64,000 nt of DNA from Pyropia haitanensis. Taxonomy: Eukaryota > Rhodophyta > Bangiophyceae > Bangiales > Bangiaceae. The position numbers and the translations under genes were made by a program. The DNA lies in NCBI GenBank assembly GCA_008729055.1, contig SDUX01000005.1, positions 2,600,955 to 2,664,954 of the forward strand, in the 5' to 3' direction. This document shows, piece by piece, positions 38,741 to 48,889 of this stretch (position 1 is its first letter; each line of letters starts with the position of its first letter). The notes beneath the pieces are model-generated. The model was not told where the DNA came from, searched no databases, and saw only the letters and a list, made by a program, of their open reading frames with translations.

Positions 38741-40560
38741 AGCAGCCATGAAGAGGCGGGGGCCGGGGGCGGCGGCGACCGGCAGCCACCTGCGGAGCCG
38801 GCCGGCAGTCACCAACGGATGCTGCCGGCGGTGGCGATCGGCGGCCGACGGCCCCTGCGGGAGGGAACACAGCGAGGCTGCAGCCGGCAGCCACCAGCGG
38901 TAGCAGCTGCGGCCGGGTGAGGGCCGGGGGGCGGCGGCTGCCGGCAGCCTGCTGCGGCGGCGGCCGGCGGCGGGCGGCCGGTGCCCGGCGGACGCGGCGG
39001 GGGGGGGCGGGCGGCGGCGGAGGGGGTGGGCGGCGGCGGCGGCGAGCAGCAAGCAGCGGCGGCGGCCGGCGGCGTCGGCCGGCGGTCGGTGGCGGGGGGG
39101 GGCGGGCGGCCGGGAGCCGCGGCATGGGCGGGCGGCCGGCGGCGGCGGCGGGCAGCCAGCAGGGGCGGCGTCCAGCTTCAGCGGCCGGCGACCGGCGGGC
39201 TGCGGCAGCGGCAGGGAGGGCCGCGGCCGGCGGCCGCGGCGGGCGGGGCGGACGGCGGCAGGGGGAGGTGGGCGGCTGCGGCGGCGGCGGGCAGCCATAA
39301 GCGGCGGCGGGCGGCGGTGGGAGGCGGCGGGCGGCGAACGGCGGCAGCAGCGGGCGGGGGCGGGCGGCTGCGGCCGCGGACAACCACCAGCGCCGGCGGC
39401 CGGTCGCGGCCGGAGGCGGCCCGCGGCGGCCGGCCGCCTGTAGCGACCGGCGGAGGAGGCCCCCTGTGGCGGGAGGGGGCGGCCGGCGGCCGGCGGCGGC
39501 GGCGGCCGGCGGCGGCGAAGGTCGGCCGGCGGCGGCGGCGGCCGGCCGGCGGACGGCGGCAGCGGAGGCCGGCGGCGGGAAGAGGCGGCCGGCGGGGGGG
39601 GGCGGCCGGCTGGGGGGGGCGGCCGGCGGCGGGGGCGGCCGGCGGCGGGGGGGGGCGGCCGGCGGCCGGCGGCGGGGGCGGCCGTCGGCGGGGGGGAGCG
39701 GCCGGCGGGGGGGGGCGGCCGGCGGGGGGGGGCGGCCGGCGAGGACGGGCGGCCGGCGGCGGGGGCGGGCGGCCGGCAGCCGGCGGCGGCGGCGGCCGGC
39801 GGAGGCGGGGGGCGGCCGGCGGGGGGGGGCGGCCGGCGGGGGCGGCCGGCCGGCGGCAGGGGCGGGCGGCCGGCGGCCGGCGGCGGGAAGAGGCGGCCGG
39901 CGAGGACGGGCGGCCGGCGGCAGGGGCGGGCGGCCGGCGGCCGGCGGCCGCGGCGGCCGGCGGCGGGGGGGGGCGGCCGGCGGCGGCGGCGGGCAGCCAC
40001 CACCGCCGGCGAGCGGCGGCGGCCGCCCGCAGCGGCGGCGGCCGGTGGCCGCGGCGGCCGGCGGCCGCGGCGGCCGACGGTCGCGGCGGGGGGGGGCCGT
40101 GGTTGTGGCGGCGAGCACCCAGCAGCGGCGGCGGCCGCCGGGGCGGCCGCGGCGGCGGCGGCGAGCGGGCGGGCGCCGGCAGCGGCGGCCGGTGGCCGGC
40201 GGCAGCAGCGGGGGCGGGGCAGGACTGGTGGCGGCGGCGGCGGCGATGGCAGCGGCTGCCGGTGGCAGCGGGGGCCGGGGCGGGGGCGGGGGTGACCGGG
40301 GCAGCCCGCGGTGGCGGGCGGCGTGGCCAGGGGGGGGGGGCGGCGGCGGGGCGGCCGGCGCGGCTGGGGTCAGCGGCGGCCGGCGCTGCCGGGGGGGGGG
40401 GGCGGCGCTGCCGGGGGGGGGGGGCGGCGCTGCCGGGGGGGGGGGGGCGCGCGGCTGGGGGGGGGGGCGCGTAGCGTGGCGGGGGGGGGGGGGGCGTAGC
40501 GATGGCCGTGGGGGGGGGGGGCGCGGTGGCGGGAGGGCGGCGGCGTGGTGGCGGGAGCGT
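38741..40560. repeat. 1.8-kb GGCGGCCGGCGG simple-repeat block
   Basis: Imperfect runs of GGC, CGG and GGCCGGCGG with long G runs. All six frames are open for hundreds of codons with Pro/Arg/Ala/Gly only, so none is called as a gene. A strong G-quadruplex potential is evident. Confidence 0.9.
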
Positions 40561-41130
40561 GGCACCGGCACCCGTCGTGGGCACCGGGGTAATGGATACG
40601 GCAGTATGTGGGACGGTAAGTAGCATCAAGTGGCTCTCGGGGCACACGTGGGACGTGGCGTCGTCGGGTGCTGGGGGCTGGCCCGAGGGGGGCCCAGCGG
40701 CCGCTGTGGTGCGGCGACGGGCACGGCGCGCTCTCAGAGCTCCTCGGCGACCACCATCTGCAGAAATTTTGCAGTGCGTTTGAGATCCAGGGATACTACG
40801 TGCGGCAGAGAGACCTTCACCCGGTGTCAAGGCGTGGTAGGGAGAGGTGGTCACGTTCCACCACCGTCGTGGTCGAGCCCACCGTCGTCGTCATCCCCCC
40901 CCCCACCGTCGTCGTCATCCCCCCCCCCCGCCGTCGTCTTCCCCGACCGCCGTCGTCTTTCCCCCCCCTCGCCGCTATCATCCTTCCTTTCCTCCTCACG
41001 TTTTCATCGAACCGCCCTCTCAACACCGTCATCCTCCCTCACCTCCCCACTGTTTCCATCGAACCGCCCTCGCACCGCCGTTACCGCCCCATCCCCCCCT
41101 CTGCCGTCGTCCTCTCCTCGCCCCGCCCCC
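40561..41130. other. No recognisable gene
   Basis: Transition out of the GC block. 40860-40960 contains repeated CACCGTCGTCGTCATCCCCC units. Confidence 0.4.
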
Positions 41131-43254
41131 GGCCTGGCGCTGACGGTGGTGGCCAAGGCAGTTCTGCTGCTGGTGGCGAGGCTGGCCGCCCTGGGCGACT
41201 CGCCGTCCCCGCCGGGGGGGCTCCCGGGGCTGGACCCGCTCCTGTACCGCCCCGCTGGGGTGGGTGCGGGCGCCGCCGTCGCCGCCGCTGTGCCCCTCTC
41301 CACCGCTGTGGCGCTGCTGCGGGCGGCGGTACCGGCGCTGACGGTGGCGGCGGGGCGCTTGCCGCCCTTGCCCCCGCCCGATGCGTTGGGGGCGGCCGCA
41401 GACGGGTCGGGGTACGGGGGGGGGGGGGCAGGGCTGGGGGATGGCGGCGACGGTGGGGGTGCCCCAGCGGGCGCCCCCGCGGGGGAGGCCAAGGAGGGTG
41501 ACCCCACGTTCGCTGCCGTGGCTGTGGCCGATGCGCTGCGGGTGCTGGGGGCGGCGGGGCTGAGGCCGCAGGGGGTGGACGCGGCGCCCGTGAGGAGAGA
41601 GGGGGGGGCGGGGGGCTGGCGGTCGGCGTTTGCAGCGTTGGCGGGGGGGGGGGGGGGGGGGGGCGAGTGGGGAGGGGGAGGGCGAGGGGGACGACAACGA
41701 CGACGACGGGGGTCCATCCGCGGCGTGCTGCTGGGGGCTCGGCATTGTCGACGGTGACGATGGGGCGTTATCCTTGACCGATGCCGCGGCGATGGCCGCG
41801 GCGGCCGCGCCGCCGCCGGGGGTGGCGGCGGTGGCGGCGGCCGCGGCGCCGCCCTTTGCGGGGGCGGGTGCCCCATCGGGGCTTGGCGGCGGAGGGGGGC
41901 ATGGACGTGGCGCCGGCAGCGGCGGCGACGCCCCCGCCGCCGCTGACCTTCCCGCAGACGCCTCCCAGGCGGCCATTGGGGTCTCCCTCCACGCCCTCCC
42001 GTCTCACGGCATCGGGGCGGTGGGCGTTTGGCGGGTGCTGGCGACGGCGGGTGGGTCTGCGCGAGCCGTGGCGCGGGGGGCGGTGCTGTGGGCGGTCACC
42101 GCGGAGGTTGGGGGGGGGGGGGGGTGAGCAGGTCCTTGCCGCGATGGACGTGCGGATGGTACCGGGGGGGCGGGGTGAGGGGCAGGGGGCGGAAGGGGGC
42201 GCCCCGATCCGCGCCTCGGTTCCGCCACCGCGGCCGCCCGTGCTCTGACCCGCGAGCCCGCCCAGGCCCGCGGCGGGGGGGGCGGCGCGGGCGGCGCAGC
42301 CGCGGGGACGGCTGCCGAGGCGGCGGCGGCGGCGGCGGCAGCGGCTGGGGCGATGGGTCCCGGCGTGGGCAGGTCGGTCGCCGGCGCGACCACCCCCTTC
42401 CTCTCCCAAGCGTCGCCGCCGGCCACCCCCCCCCCCGCTTCCCCGTTCCCCGGCGGTCCCTCATTTCACCGGGACGTCCTCCAGGTCATCACCGCTGACG
42501 CGGTAGCGGCGGTTCCTCCCCGCCACGGTGGCGGCGCTGCTGGCGCCGTCCGCCGCGGTCGGCCACTTCTCCCCCGCCGCCTTCCTGCGGTGTTCTTTCC
42601 GCGGGGATGGGCCCGCCGCGGCGGCCGCCCATGCCGTGGCGGCGGGGCTCCCCACCTTCACCGACCGGGGGGCGGCCGAGGTGCGGCGGGCCCTCCTCCG
42701 CCGCTCCAGGCGGGCGGTAGATGAGAGCGGCCGGACCGACGCGGTGGGGGCCGAGGCGGACCGCCTGCTGGGGGGGGGTGGGGAGTGGTGGCGGGGGGGG
42801 GGGCAGGCGCTGGTGGGGGGCGGGGCGCGGGTGCCGCCTGGACCGCGTCCTGCCCGCCCCTGGCGTGGCGCCTGGGCGTGGCCGCCGCCCTTGCGCGGCG
42901 GGCGGCAGTGGGCGGGGGGGGAGGGGTGGCTCTGGCGGCGGCGGCGGGTCAGTTGGGGGGGTGGTGGCCTTCCTCGAAGCCGCGAGTTGCCCCGTGGCGG
43001 CGGTGGGGGTGGCGCTTGCCACCCTGTCGGCGGCCGCCGCCGCCGCCCGCCCCCCCGCTCCGCCCCCCACCGACGACGTGGCGGCGGCGGCGCGGGCGGT
43101 AGGCCGGCTGGGCGCCACCGCCGCCGCGGCGCGGCGCCTCGCCGAGGCCCTGCGGCGTGGCCGCGGCGGCCGCCGCGGACGGGGCGGCGAGGCGGCCCGT
43201 GGCGGCCGCCGCGGCAGGGGCGGTGGCGGCGCTGAGCCGCCGCCTGAGGTCGGA

Positions 43255-43285
<31 letters not shown>

Positions 43286-43443
43286 TGCTGCCTGGTGGGC
43301 CGCCCGCTTGCGCACGACGGGAGCGGACGCGCTGGTCGCGGGGGGGGGGCATGGCGATGGTGGTGCCGGCGGCGGTGGCGGCGGCGGCGGTGGCGGCATC
43401 AGTGGGGGTGGCGGTGGTGGCGGCGGCTGTGGCGGAGGGTTGA
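41130..43443 (+). pseudogene. Ala-rich helical ORF broken at poly-G runs
   Basis: Protein-like sequence appears on the plus strand in changing frames. 41130-41640 has VVAKAVLLLVARLAALGDSP. 41665-42107 has AAIGVSLHALPSHGIGAVGV. 42528-42770 has VGHFSPAAFLRCSFRGDGP and AEVRRALLRRSRRAVDESGR. 42840-43140 has VVAFLEAASCPVAAVGVALA. Each frame change lies at or near a run of 8 or more G. This fits a solenoid-like protein disrupted by homopolymer length changes (real or sequencing). No family recognised. Part may be chance, because GC-rich DNA readily gives Ala-rich frames. The C-terminal part overlaps the putative downstream intron of the adenylosuccinate lyase exon on the other strand. Confidence 0.3.
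43252..43280 (+). repeat. Poly-G run of about 26
   Basis: One of the longest homopolymers in the window. Others lie near 41645 and 42108. Likely unstable and error-prone. Confidence 0.9.
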
Positions 43444-43457
43444 GTGTGGCCTGTGAC

Positions 43458-43694
43458 CCGATTTGGTCCTTGCAAAACGGCTCCTCCACCTCCTTCATGT
43501 GCGCCAGCAGCCGCAGGTCGTTGGCCATCTTGGCGGCGGACTGGCCAACGCCCGCCAGCGCCGCCACCACCGTAAAGTCCTGCTTGCGCGTATACGTCTG
43601 GCCCGTCACGCGCCACACAGATGTCCCAAAGCCCATGGCGGCGGTGACCTTGGCGTCCAGCGTCGCCACCTTCTCGTGGTCCCCATCAAAGAGC
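43458..43694 (-). pseudogene. Adenylosuccinate lyase, orphan internal exon
   Basis: About 79 codons match the middle of eukaryotic adenylosuccinate lyase (purine synthesis, SAICAR and adenylosuccinate cleavage): LFDGDHEKVATLDAKVTAAM, VTGQTYTRKQDFTVVAALAG, AAKMANDLRLLAHMKEVEEP and FCKDQIGS. A pyrimidine tract with CCATCAAG precedes it as a plausible 3' splice site, and CGG/GTCACA can serve as a 5' site. The next expected exon, with the signature SSxMPYKRNP loop, is not found downstream. The N-terminal half is not upstream either: the DUF4470-TPR stop is only 52 bp away. It is therefore an isolated gene fragment, perhaps transduplicated. Exon limits are approximate. Confidence 0.75.
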
Positions 43695-43745
43695 CTTGAT
43701 GGAGGGGGGGGGGGCTCGTCGCCGCCGGGTGCGCCCCCCCTCCCA

Positions 43746-46700
43746 TTACTCTCCCCCCGACAGCGCGCGCTGTACCCGCCGCACCGCCGCCGCCACGGTG
43801 GGGTCTGCCGGGAGGCGCGCCGCCGCGGTGGCCAGCGCGGCCGCCGCCTGTGGCAGCCGCTCCAGCCGCTCGAGGGCGAGGCCCTTGCGGTAAGACGCCT
43901 TGGCCACCAGCGCCTCGTCGGTGGCCAGCAGCTCGGCGGCCTCGGTGGCGGCAACAACGGCCTCGGTCAGGGACGGGTCGTCCCTCCTGTCGCCGCCGCC
44001 GTCGCCGCAGCCGCCTCTGCCGCCGCCGCCCCCCCCCACCGCCTCCGCCCCGTGGAGCAGGCACAGGGATAGGTTGAGAAAGGCCACCCCCGCCAGTCGC
44101 CGCTGCTGGGAGGCGGCCTGCTCGGCTCGTAGCGACCGCTGGTGGGCCACGACAACGCGCCGAAAGGCGGCGGCGGCGGAGCCCCACTTGGCCGCCCTGA
44201 CCAGCGCTACCCCCGCATCCTTTTCGGCCTGCATCGTCTGCACGGGCGTGCAAGAGGCGGCCGACAGGTCCATCGCGCCGGCGCGTGATGACGAGGTCGG
44301 CGCCTCGGCCTTGGCGTACAGCGGCTGCAGGAGGGCGCGAGTAAAGTAGCGCCGCAGGGGCGGGGGCACCGTCACGCGCGGAGAGGTTGCCGCCACGCCC
44401 CCCCCCCCGCGTCCTTGGCGCGGGCGGCCATGACTTCCACCAGCTTGCGGAGGAGGGCGTACTCCCCCTCCGAGACGGAGATGGAGCGGAAGGATGGGTA
44501 GCGTCGGTGGAGGCTGCCCACAAAGGGGGACAGCGGCGCCGCGAAGGACGGTTCCATGAAGCACACGGACACGTCTGCGGCAAGGACGCCCGAGCGGTGC
44601 TCCTGGCGCAGGCCGTGCAGCAGGAGGATGGCCCCTTCGACGGGTACGCCGGGCGCGTGCGCCTCCACAACAATGTTAAACAGCACCTCGTCGGCGCACT
44701 GGTAGAGGAACATGAGGGTGTCCTTGAGGGCCACAAACGGGGGCACATTCCCCGGCGGGCGGGAGCGCGCGATAAACTTTTCCGCCTCTGACATCTGGAT
44801 GCCACTGTGGTGGATAGCCACCTCCGCGGGTACGACCGTGGGAGCCCACGCGCCGGCGTCGCCGACCCACAGATCCGCGGGCACCCGGCTGGAGAGGTCA
44901 TAGCGGGCCTTCGGGGCGACAACTTTCACGCGGGTGGCGTCAGCCGACACCACTACCCCGTCACTGACCACGGGGCCAGGCAGCTGGAGCGTCACGTCCT
45001 TGTGCCGTGTCGAGTCGACGGCGCCGCGTAGCACCAGGCGCAGCTTCCCGTCGGCGACACCCGGCCGGCACAAGGGGGCCGCCTCCCCGGCGGCGAGCGG
45101 GGCGGCCCACGGACGGGGGGTTGCCACCACCACCTCCCACGTGTCGGCCCGCTCCACAAGCTCCCCGCCGGCGAGGCGGTCGAGGTGAGGAGGCCCCGCG
45201 GTGAGGACGGCCCAAGCGGCCAGCGTGGCGGCCGGCACCGCATCGGTCGCCACCGCCCCGGCGGGCGAATACCACAAGACCGTGCCGGTGGTGACCAGCT
45301 CCACGACGGCGCCGGGGGTGGCCAGTCGGGACGGGGCCACCACCCACCGCACCGTGTAGGTGGACGCCGGCGCCGGGTCGGGGCTCACGGACAGGCCCGT
45401 GTACACCACAACACGTCTGTCGACGTGGAGGAGCACGTACGGCTCATGCTCCACGGCGGCATTCTCACCAAACAGCTGCGCCTCGTCTAGCCGCACAGAC
45501 GCCATGTGCAGCGGTTCCGCCCCCCCCCCCGTGACGCCCGCGACGCCCCTCGCGTCGCGCAGCGCCGCCAGCACGTCCGCCACCTCCCAGTCTGTCTGGT
45601 CAGACAGCAGGGACACCCCCCCCAAGCCCCCCACCAGCAGCGGCAGCAGCGTCAGCAGGTGGGCCCTACGCCCCACCGAGGGCGCCACGATCGACCCGAG
45701 CGGCGTGCACACCACCCGGGGGGTGCACGCGCGCACCAGCGCCCCCACCGCCGGGGACGCGACGAGGCGGAGGGGCGGGTCCGCCGCCGGCGCGGGCGAC
45801 CACAGCAGGTTCAGCTTATACTGCACCGGGCTCACGCCGCCGGGCGCAATCGCGGACGCGGCGGCGCCCATTACGTCGGGGCGGTCCAGCCCAAACGCCC
45901 CCAGCGCCGGGCCCGTCACGTCCCCCTCGTGGCCGACGCAGCGCCAGCCCAGCAGGGCCGGCCAGTGGGCGGAGTCGACAACCAGATGGTGCCGCAGGTA
46001 GGCGTCCACGTCCCGCGCGTACGCCGAGTGCGTGAGGGACTGGGTGAGGAGGTGCCCCCCGGGGGCCAACAGCGGGCGGACCGCCGCCAGCAGCGGCAGC
46101 AGGCCCAGGTGGTCCGCCACGTTGGATGTGGCCACGACGGCAAACGAGGCGGGCGGCAGCGCCGCGGCTAGCGCCACGCAGTCGGCAACGGAAAAGAGCC
46201 AGGTGAGGTGGTCGCCGGCGGGGCCGGCGACAGCCGCCGCCCAGGCACCCAGCTGGGACACGCAGAGTGTGGCCAGCGGTGCCGCCGCGTCATAGGACGG
46301 GCTGTAGAGGGGAAAGGCAGAAAACGGGTTGGACCCGTAGTGCAGGTCATACGCGGAAGGGGAGAGGAAGAGCGTCGGGTTGGTCACGGCCCCCTCGGGT
46401 GGCGACGGCGGCGCGGGGCGGCGGCGGCGGCGGGCGCCGCCGCGCCCGCCGCCGCCCTCCCCCCCCTCCCCGCCCCCAAGCCGCACGCAGCCGGTCTCAA
46501 AGTAGTGGACCACCTCTGCCGTGGCGGCGGCGGTGGGAAAGCCGCCGCACTGGAGCTGCAGGTCCGCCAGAGCAGTCGTGGCGGTGGTGGTGCCCAGCGC
46601 ATCGAGACTCGGCTGGCCGTGCTTGGCCAGCAGCACCGCCGACCGCGCGGGGCCAAGGACCCCCCAGTCCAGCTCCCACCCCGCCCACCGGCAGAGCACC

Positions 46701-47449
46701 GCCCGGATGGCCGCCCAGCACGCGGCCGAGTGGAAGCGCACGCCCAAGCGGCGGAGGAGACCCCCGGCCGCCGCCGCTTCCGGGTCCTCCCCCGCCCGCA
46801 GCAGCTCGGCCAGCACCCGCCGCAGCGCCGCCGCGGCGGCCGCCCCCAGGCGCAGGCAAAACCACACCTCAAACAGCACCTCTGGGGCCACGGGCCCCCT
46901 TCCCCCTCCCCCCCCTCCCCCCCCCCACCCCCCCCCCCGGACCAGCGCCAGGAGCACCAGATTCCGCGCCCCCACCGCCGGCGCCACGTCATTGACGACA
47001 AAGTGCACCCGCCGGGGCGGGTCCACCACCGCCCGGTCCACCCACACCGAGTAGAACGCCGACCGGAGGTCCCCCGCCGCCAGCAACGCCACCCGCGCGG
47101 GCGACTCGGCCGGGATGCCCACCAAGACGTTGGCCGGGGGCGTATTGCCGTGGGCATAGTAGAAGCCCGCGGAGCGCGAGGTGGCCACCCCGCGCGCGAG
47201 GGGCAGCGGCGGGAGGGGCGACGCCGGTGGTGGCGACGGCGGCACCCGCAGGTGGGCCGGCCGCACCGCCCGCGGGTGGTCCCCTTCGAGGGTCACCCGC
47301 AGGCGGCCGGTGCGGGCGTCGAGGGCAGACGCGACGGTGCCGCGGCGGCCGTTGAGGTGGGGCGCCCCGACCAGGCCGGTCAGCTCCACGAAGGTGCCCG
47401 GCGGGGGGGTGGGGGGAGGCGGGCGGGTGGCCCCCGCCGGCGGGGGCAT
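43746..47449 (-). CDS. DUF4470-TPR protein (frameshift at poly-C)
   Basis: Start chosen at 47449 (MPPPAGATRPP). Codons further upstream read simple sequence. The N-terminus has a KOW-like segment, FVELTGLVGAPHLNGRRGTV. DUF4470 follows: ARVALLAAGDLRSAFYSVWV, then RVHFVVNDVAPAVGARNLVL. The associated Rossmann-like part is SFAVVATSNVADHLGLLPLL. After about 1000 codons the frame stops at 44372, but the next register continues from about 44400 with TPR helices: MQAEKDAGVALVRAAKWGSA, FLNLSLCLLHGAE and KASYRKGLALERLERLPQAA. The switch is at an 11-C run (44398-44408), so one base gained or lost separates the parts. DUF4470 proteins often carry MYND fingers, absent here. A cytosolic co-chaperone or assembly role is inferred from the TPR only. 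Confidence 0.75.
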
Positions 47450-48240
47450 GGCGCTGGGGGAGGAGGCGGCGGGCGGCAACGGCCTGGAGGGGGGTCGGCG
47501 GCGGGCTTGCAGGGAGGGCGGGCTAGGCGGTGGCGATTCACCAGCGGCGAGGCCGCGGCAACGTGACGAGGGCGGCGGGCGGGTCAGTTGGCGGCCACGG
47601 TGGCGGCGGCGACCAGCAGGGGAGGAAAAAAAACGAGAGAGGTGCGTGGGAGAGCGACAGACCGTGGGGGAATGGAGGGAGGTAGGGTGGGGCGGCAGGG
47701 AAACAGCGGAGCAGGGGCGCAGGGGGGCAGGGGAGGGTGTGCAGGGAAACAGCGGAGAAGGGCAGAGGGAGGGGGGCAGGGGGGAGCGCACGCGGAACAA
47801 TCGCGTGAGGCACCGGATCGCGCGGAAGAGGCGCGGCGGCTGCACGTGACGGGACGCAAGGGAAAAAGGGTCGAAAGAAATGGTCAAGAGATACCCGGCC
47901 GAAACCGGGAAAAGCGGTCGGTCCCTGACACAGGGGTGGACCGGTGTAGGGTTGGCAAAACAGCCCCTTGAAGGTCCCGGCGGGGGGCGGTCACCGTAAA
48001 ATACGCCTTCCAACGGCCCCCTCAGTGGGGTCGGTCGCCCTGATCGCGCACATGTAGCCCCCCTCTAAATAGTCATGTGCATGCATTAATTCCATGGTTC
48101 AGACATGCTAACATTCACTTGCCCGCCCCAGAATAATTGTTCAGAGGGCGGCTGCTCGGAAAATCCTGCACCATTGTGACATCCCACACGATTACATAAT
48201 TCATGTGCTAACGCCGTAGTTGCGCCCCCGAGGTCGCAAA
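47450..48240. other. Upstream region of the DUF4470 gene
   Basis: 47450-47850 is purine-rich on plus (GGGGAGGG-type) and would be the 5' leader and promoter side of the minus-strand gene. 48050-48240 is AT-richer. No other gene. Confidence 0.4.
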
Positions 48241-48261
48241 GCGGGGGGGCGCGACGCGCCT

Positions 48262-48889
48262 TAAAAGCGCCCCAAATCGCGCCCAATTCGCGCCCCAAAA
48301 ACCGCCCTAAATCGCGCCCAAATCGCGCCCAATTCGCGCCCCAAAAACCGCCCCAAATCGCGCCCCGTAAAACCGCCCCAAATCGCGCCCCGTAAAACCG
48401 CCCCAAATCGCGCCCCGTAAAACCGCCCCAAATCGCGCCCCTAAAACCCGCCCCAAATCGCGCCCCGTAAAACCGCCCCAATTTGCGCCCCTAAAAACCG
48501 CCCCAAATCGCGCCCCTAAAAACCGCCTCAAATCGCGCCCCTAAAACCCGCCCCAAATCGCGCCCCTAAAACCCGCCCCAAATCGCGCCCCGTAAAACCG
48601 CCCCAATTCGCGCCCCTAAAAACCGCCCCAAATCGCGCCCCGTAAAACCGCCCCAATTCGCGCCCCGTAAAACCGCCCCAAATCGCGCCCCGTAAAACCG
48701 CCCCAAATCGCGCCCCGTAAAACCGCCCCAAATCGCGCCCCTAAAAACCGCCCCAAATCGCGCCCCGTAAAACCGCCCCAAATCGCGCCCCTAAAAACCG
48801 CCCCAAATCGCGCCCCTAAAAAAAACCGCCCCAAATCACGCCCCTAAAAACCGCCCCAAATCGCACCCCTAAAAACCGCCCCAATGTGG
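48262..48889. repeat. 25-bp tandem satellite, ~25 units
   Basis: The unit CGCCCC-GTAAAACCGCCCC-AAATCG repeats with a constant 25-bp period. Variants replace GTAAAAC by CTAAAAAC or CTAAAACC. On minus it reads GGGGCGGTTTTTAGGGGCGCG. A remnant (TCAATTCGCGCCCCTAAGAG) occurs at 49478. The short frames in it encode GRFYGARFGAVLRGAIWG repeats and are not genes. Confidence 0.95.

Noticed and set aside
38570..40854. Several frames of 370-610 aa on both strands
   Set aside because: Pure CGG/GCC simple repeat, open in all registers with no domain.
48262..48889. Telomere-like reading (TTTTTAGGGG on minus)
   Set aside because: The period is 25 bp with GCGCG-containing linkers, internal to the sequence. 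It does not match a simple telomeric repeat.
48262..48889. CRISPR-like array
   Set aside because: There are no unique spacers between units. It is a plain tandem satellite in eukaryotic DNA.
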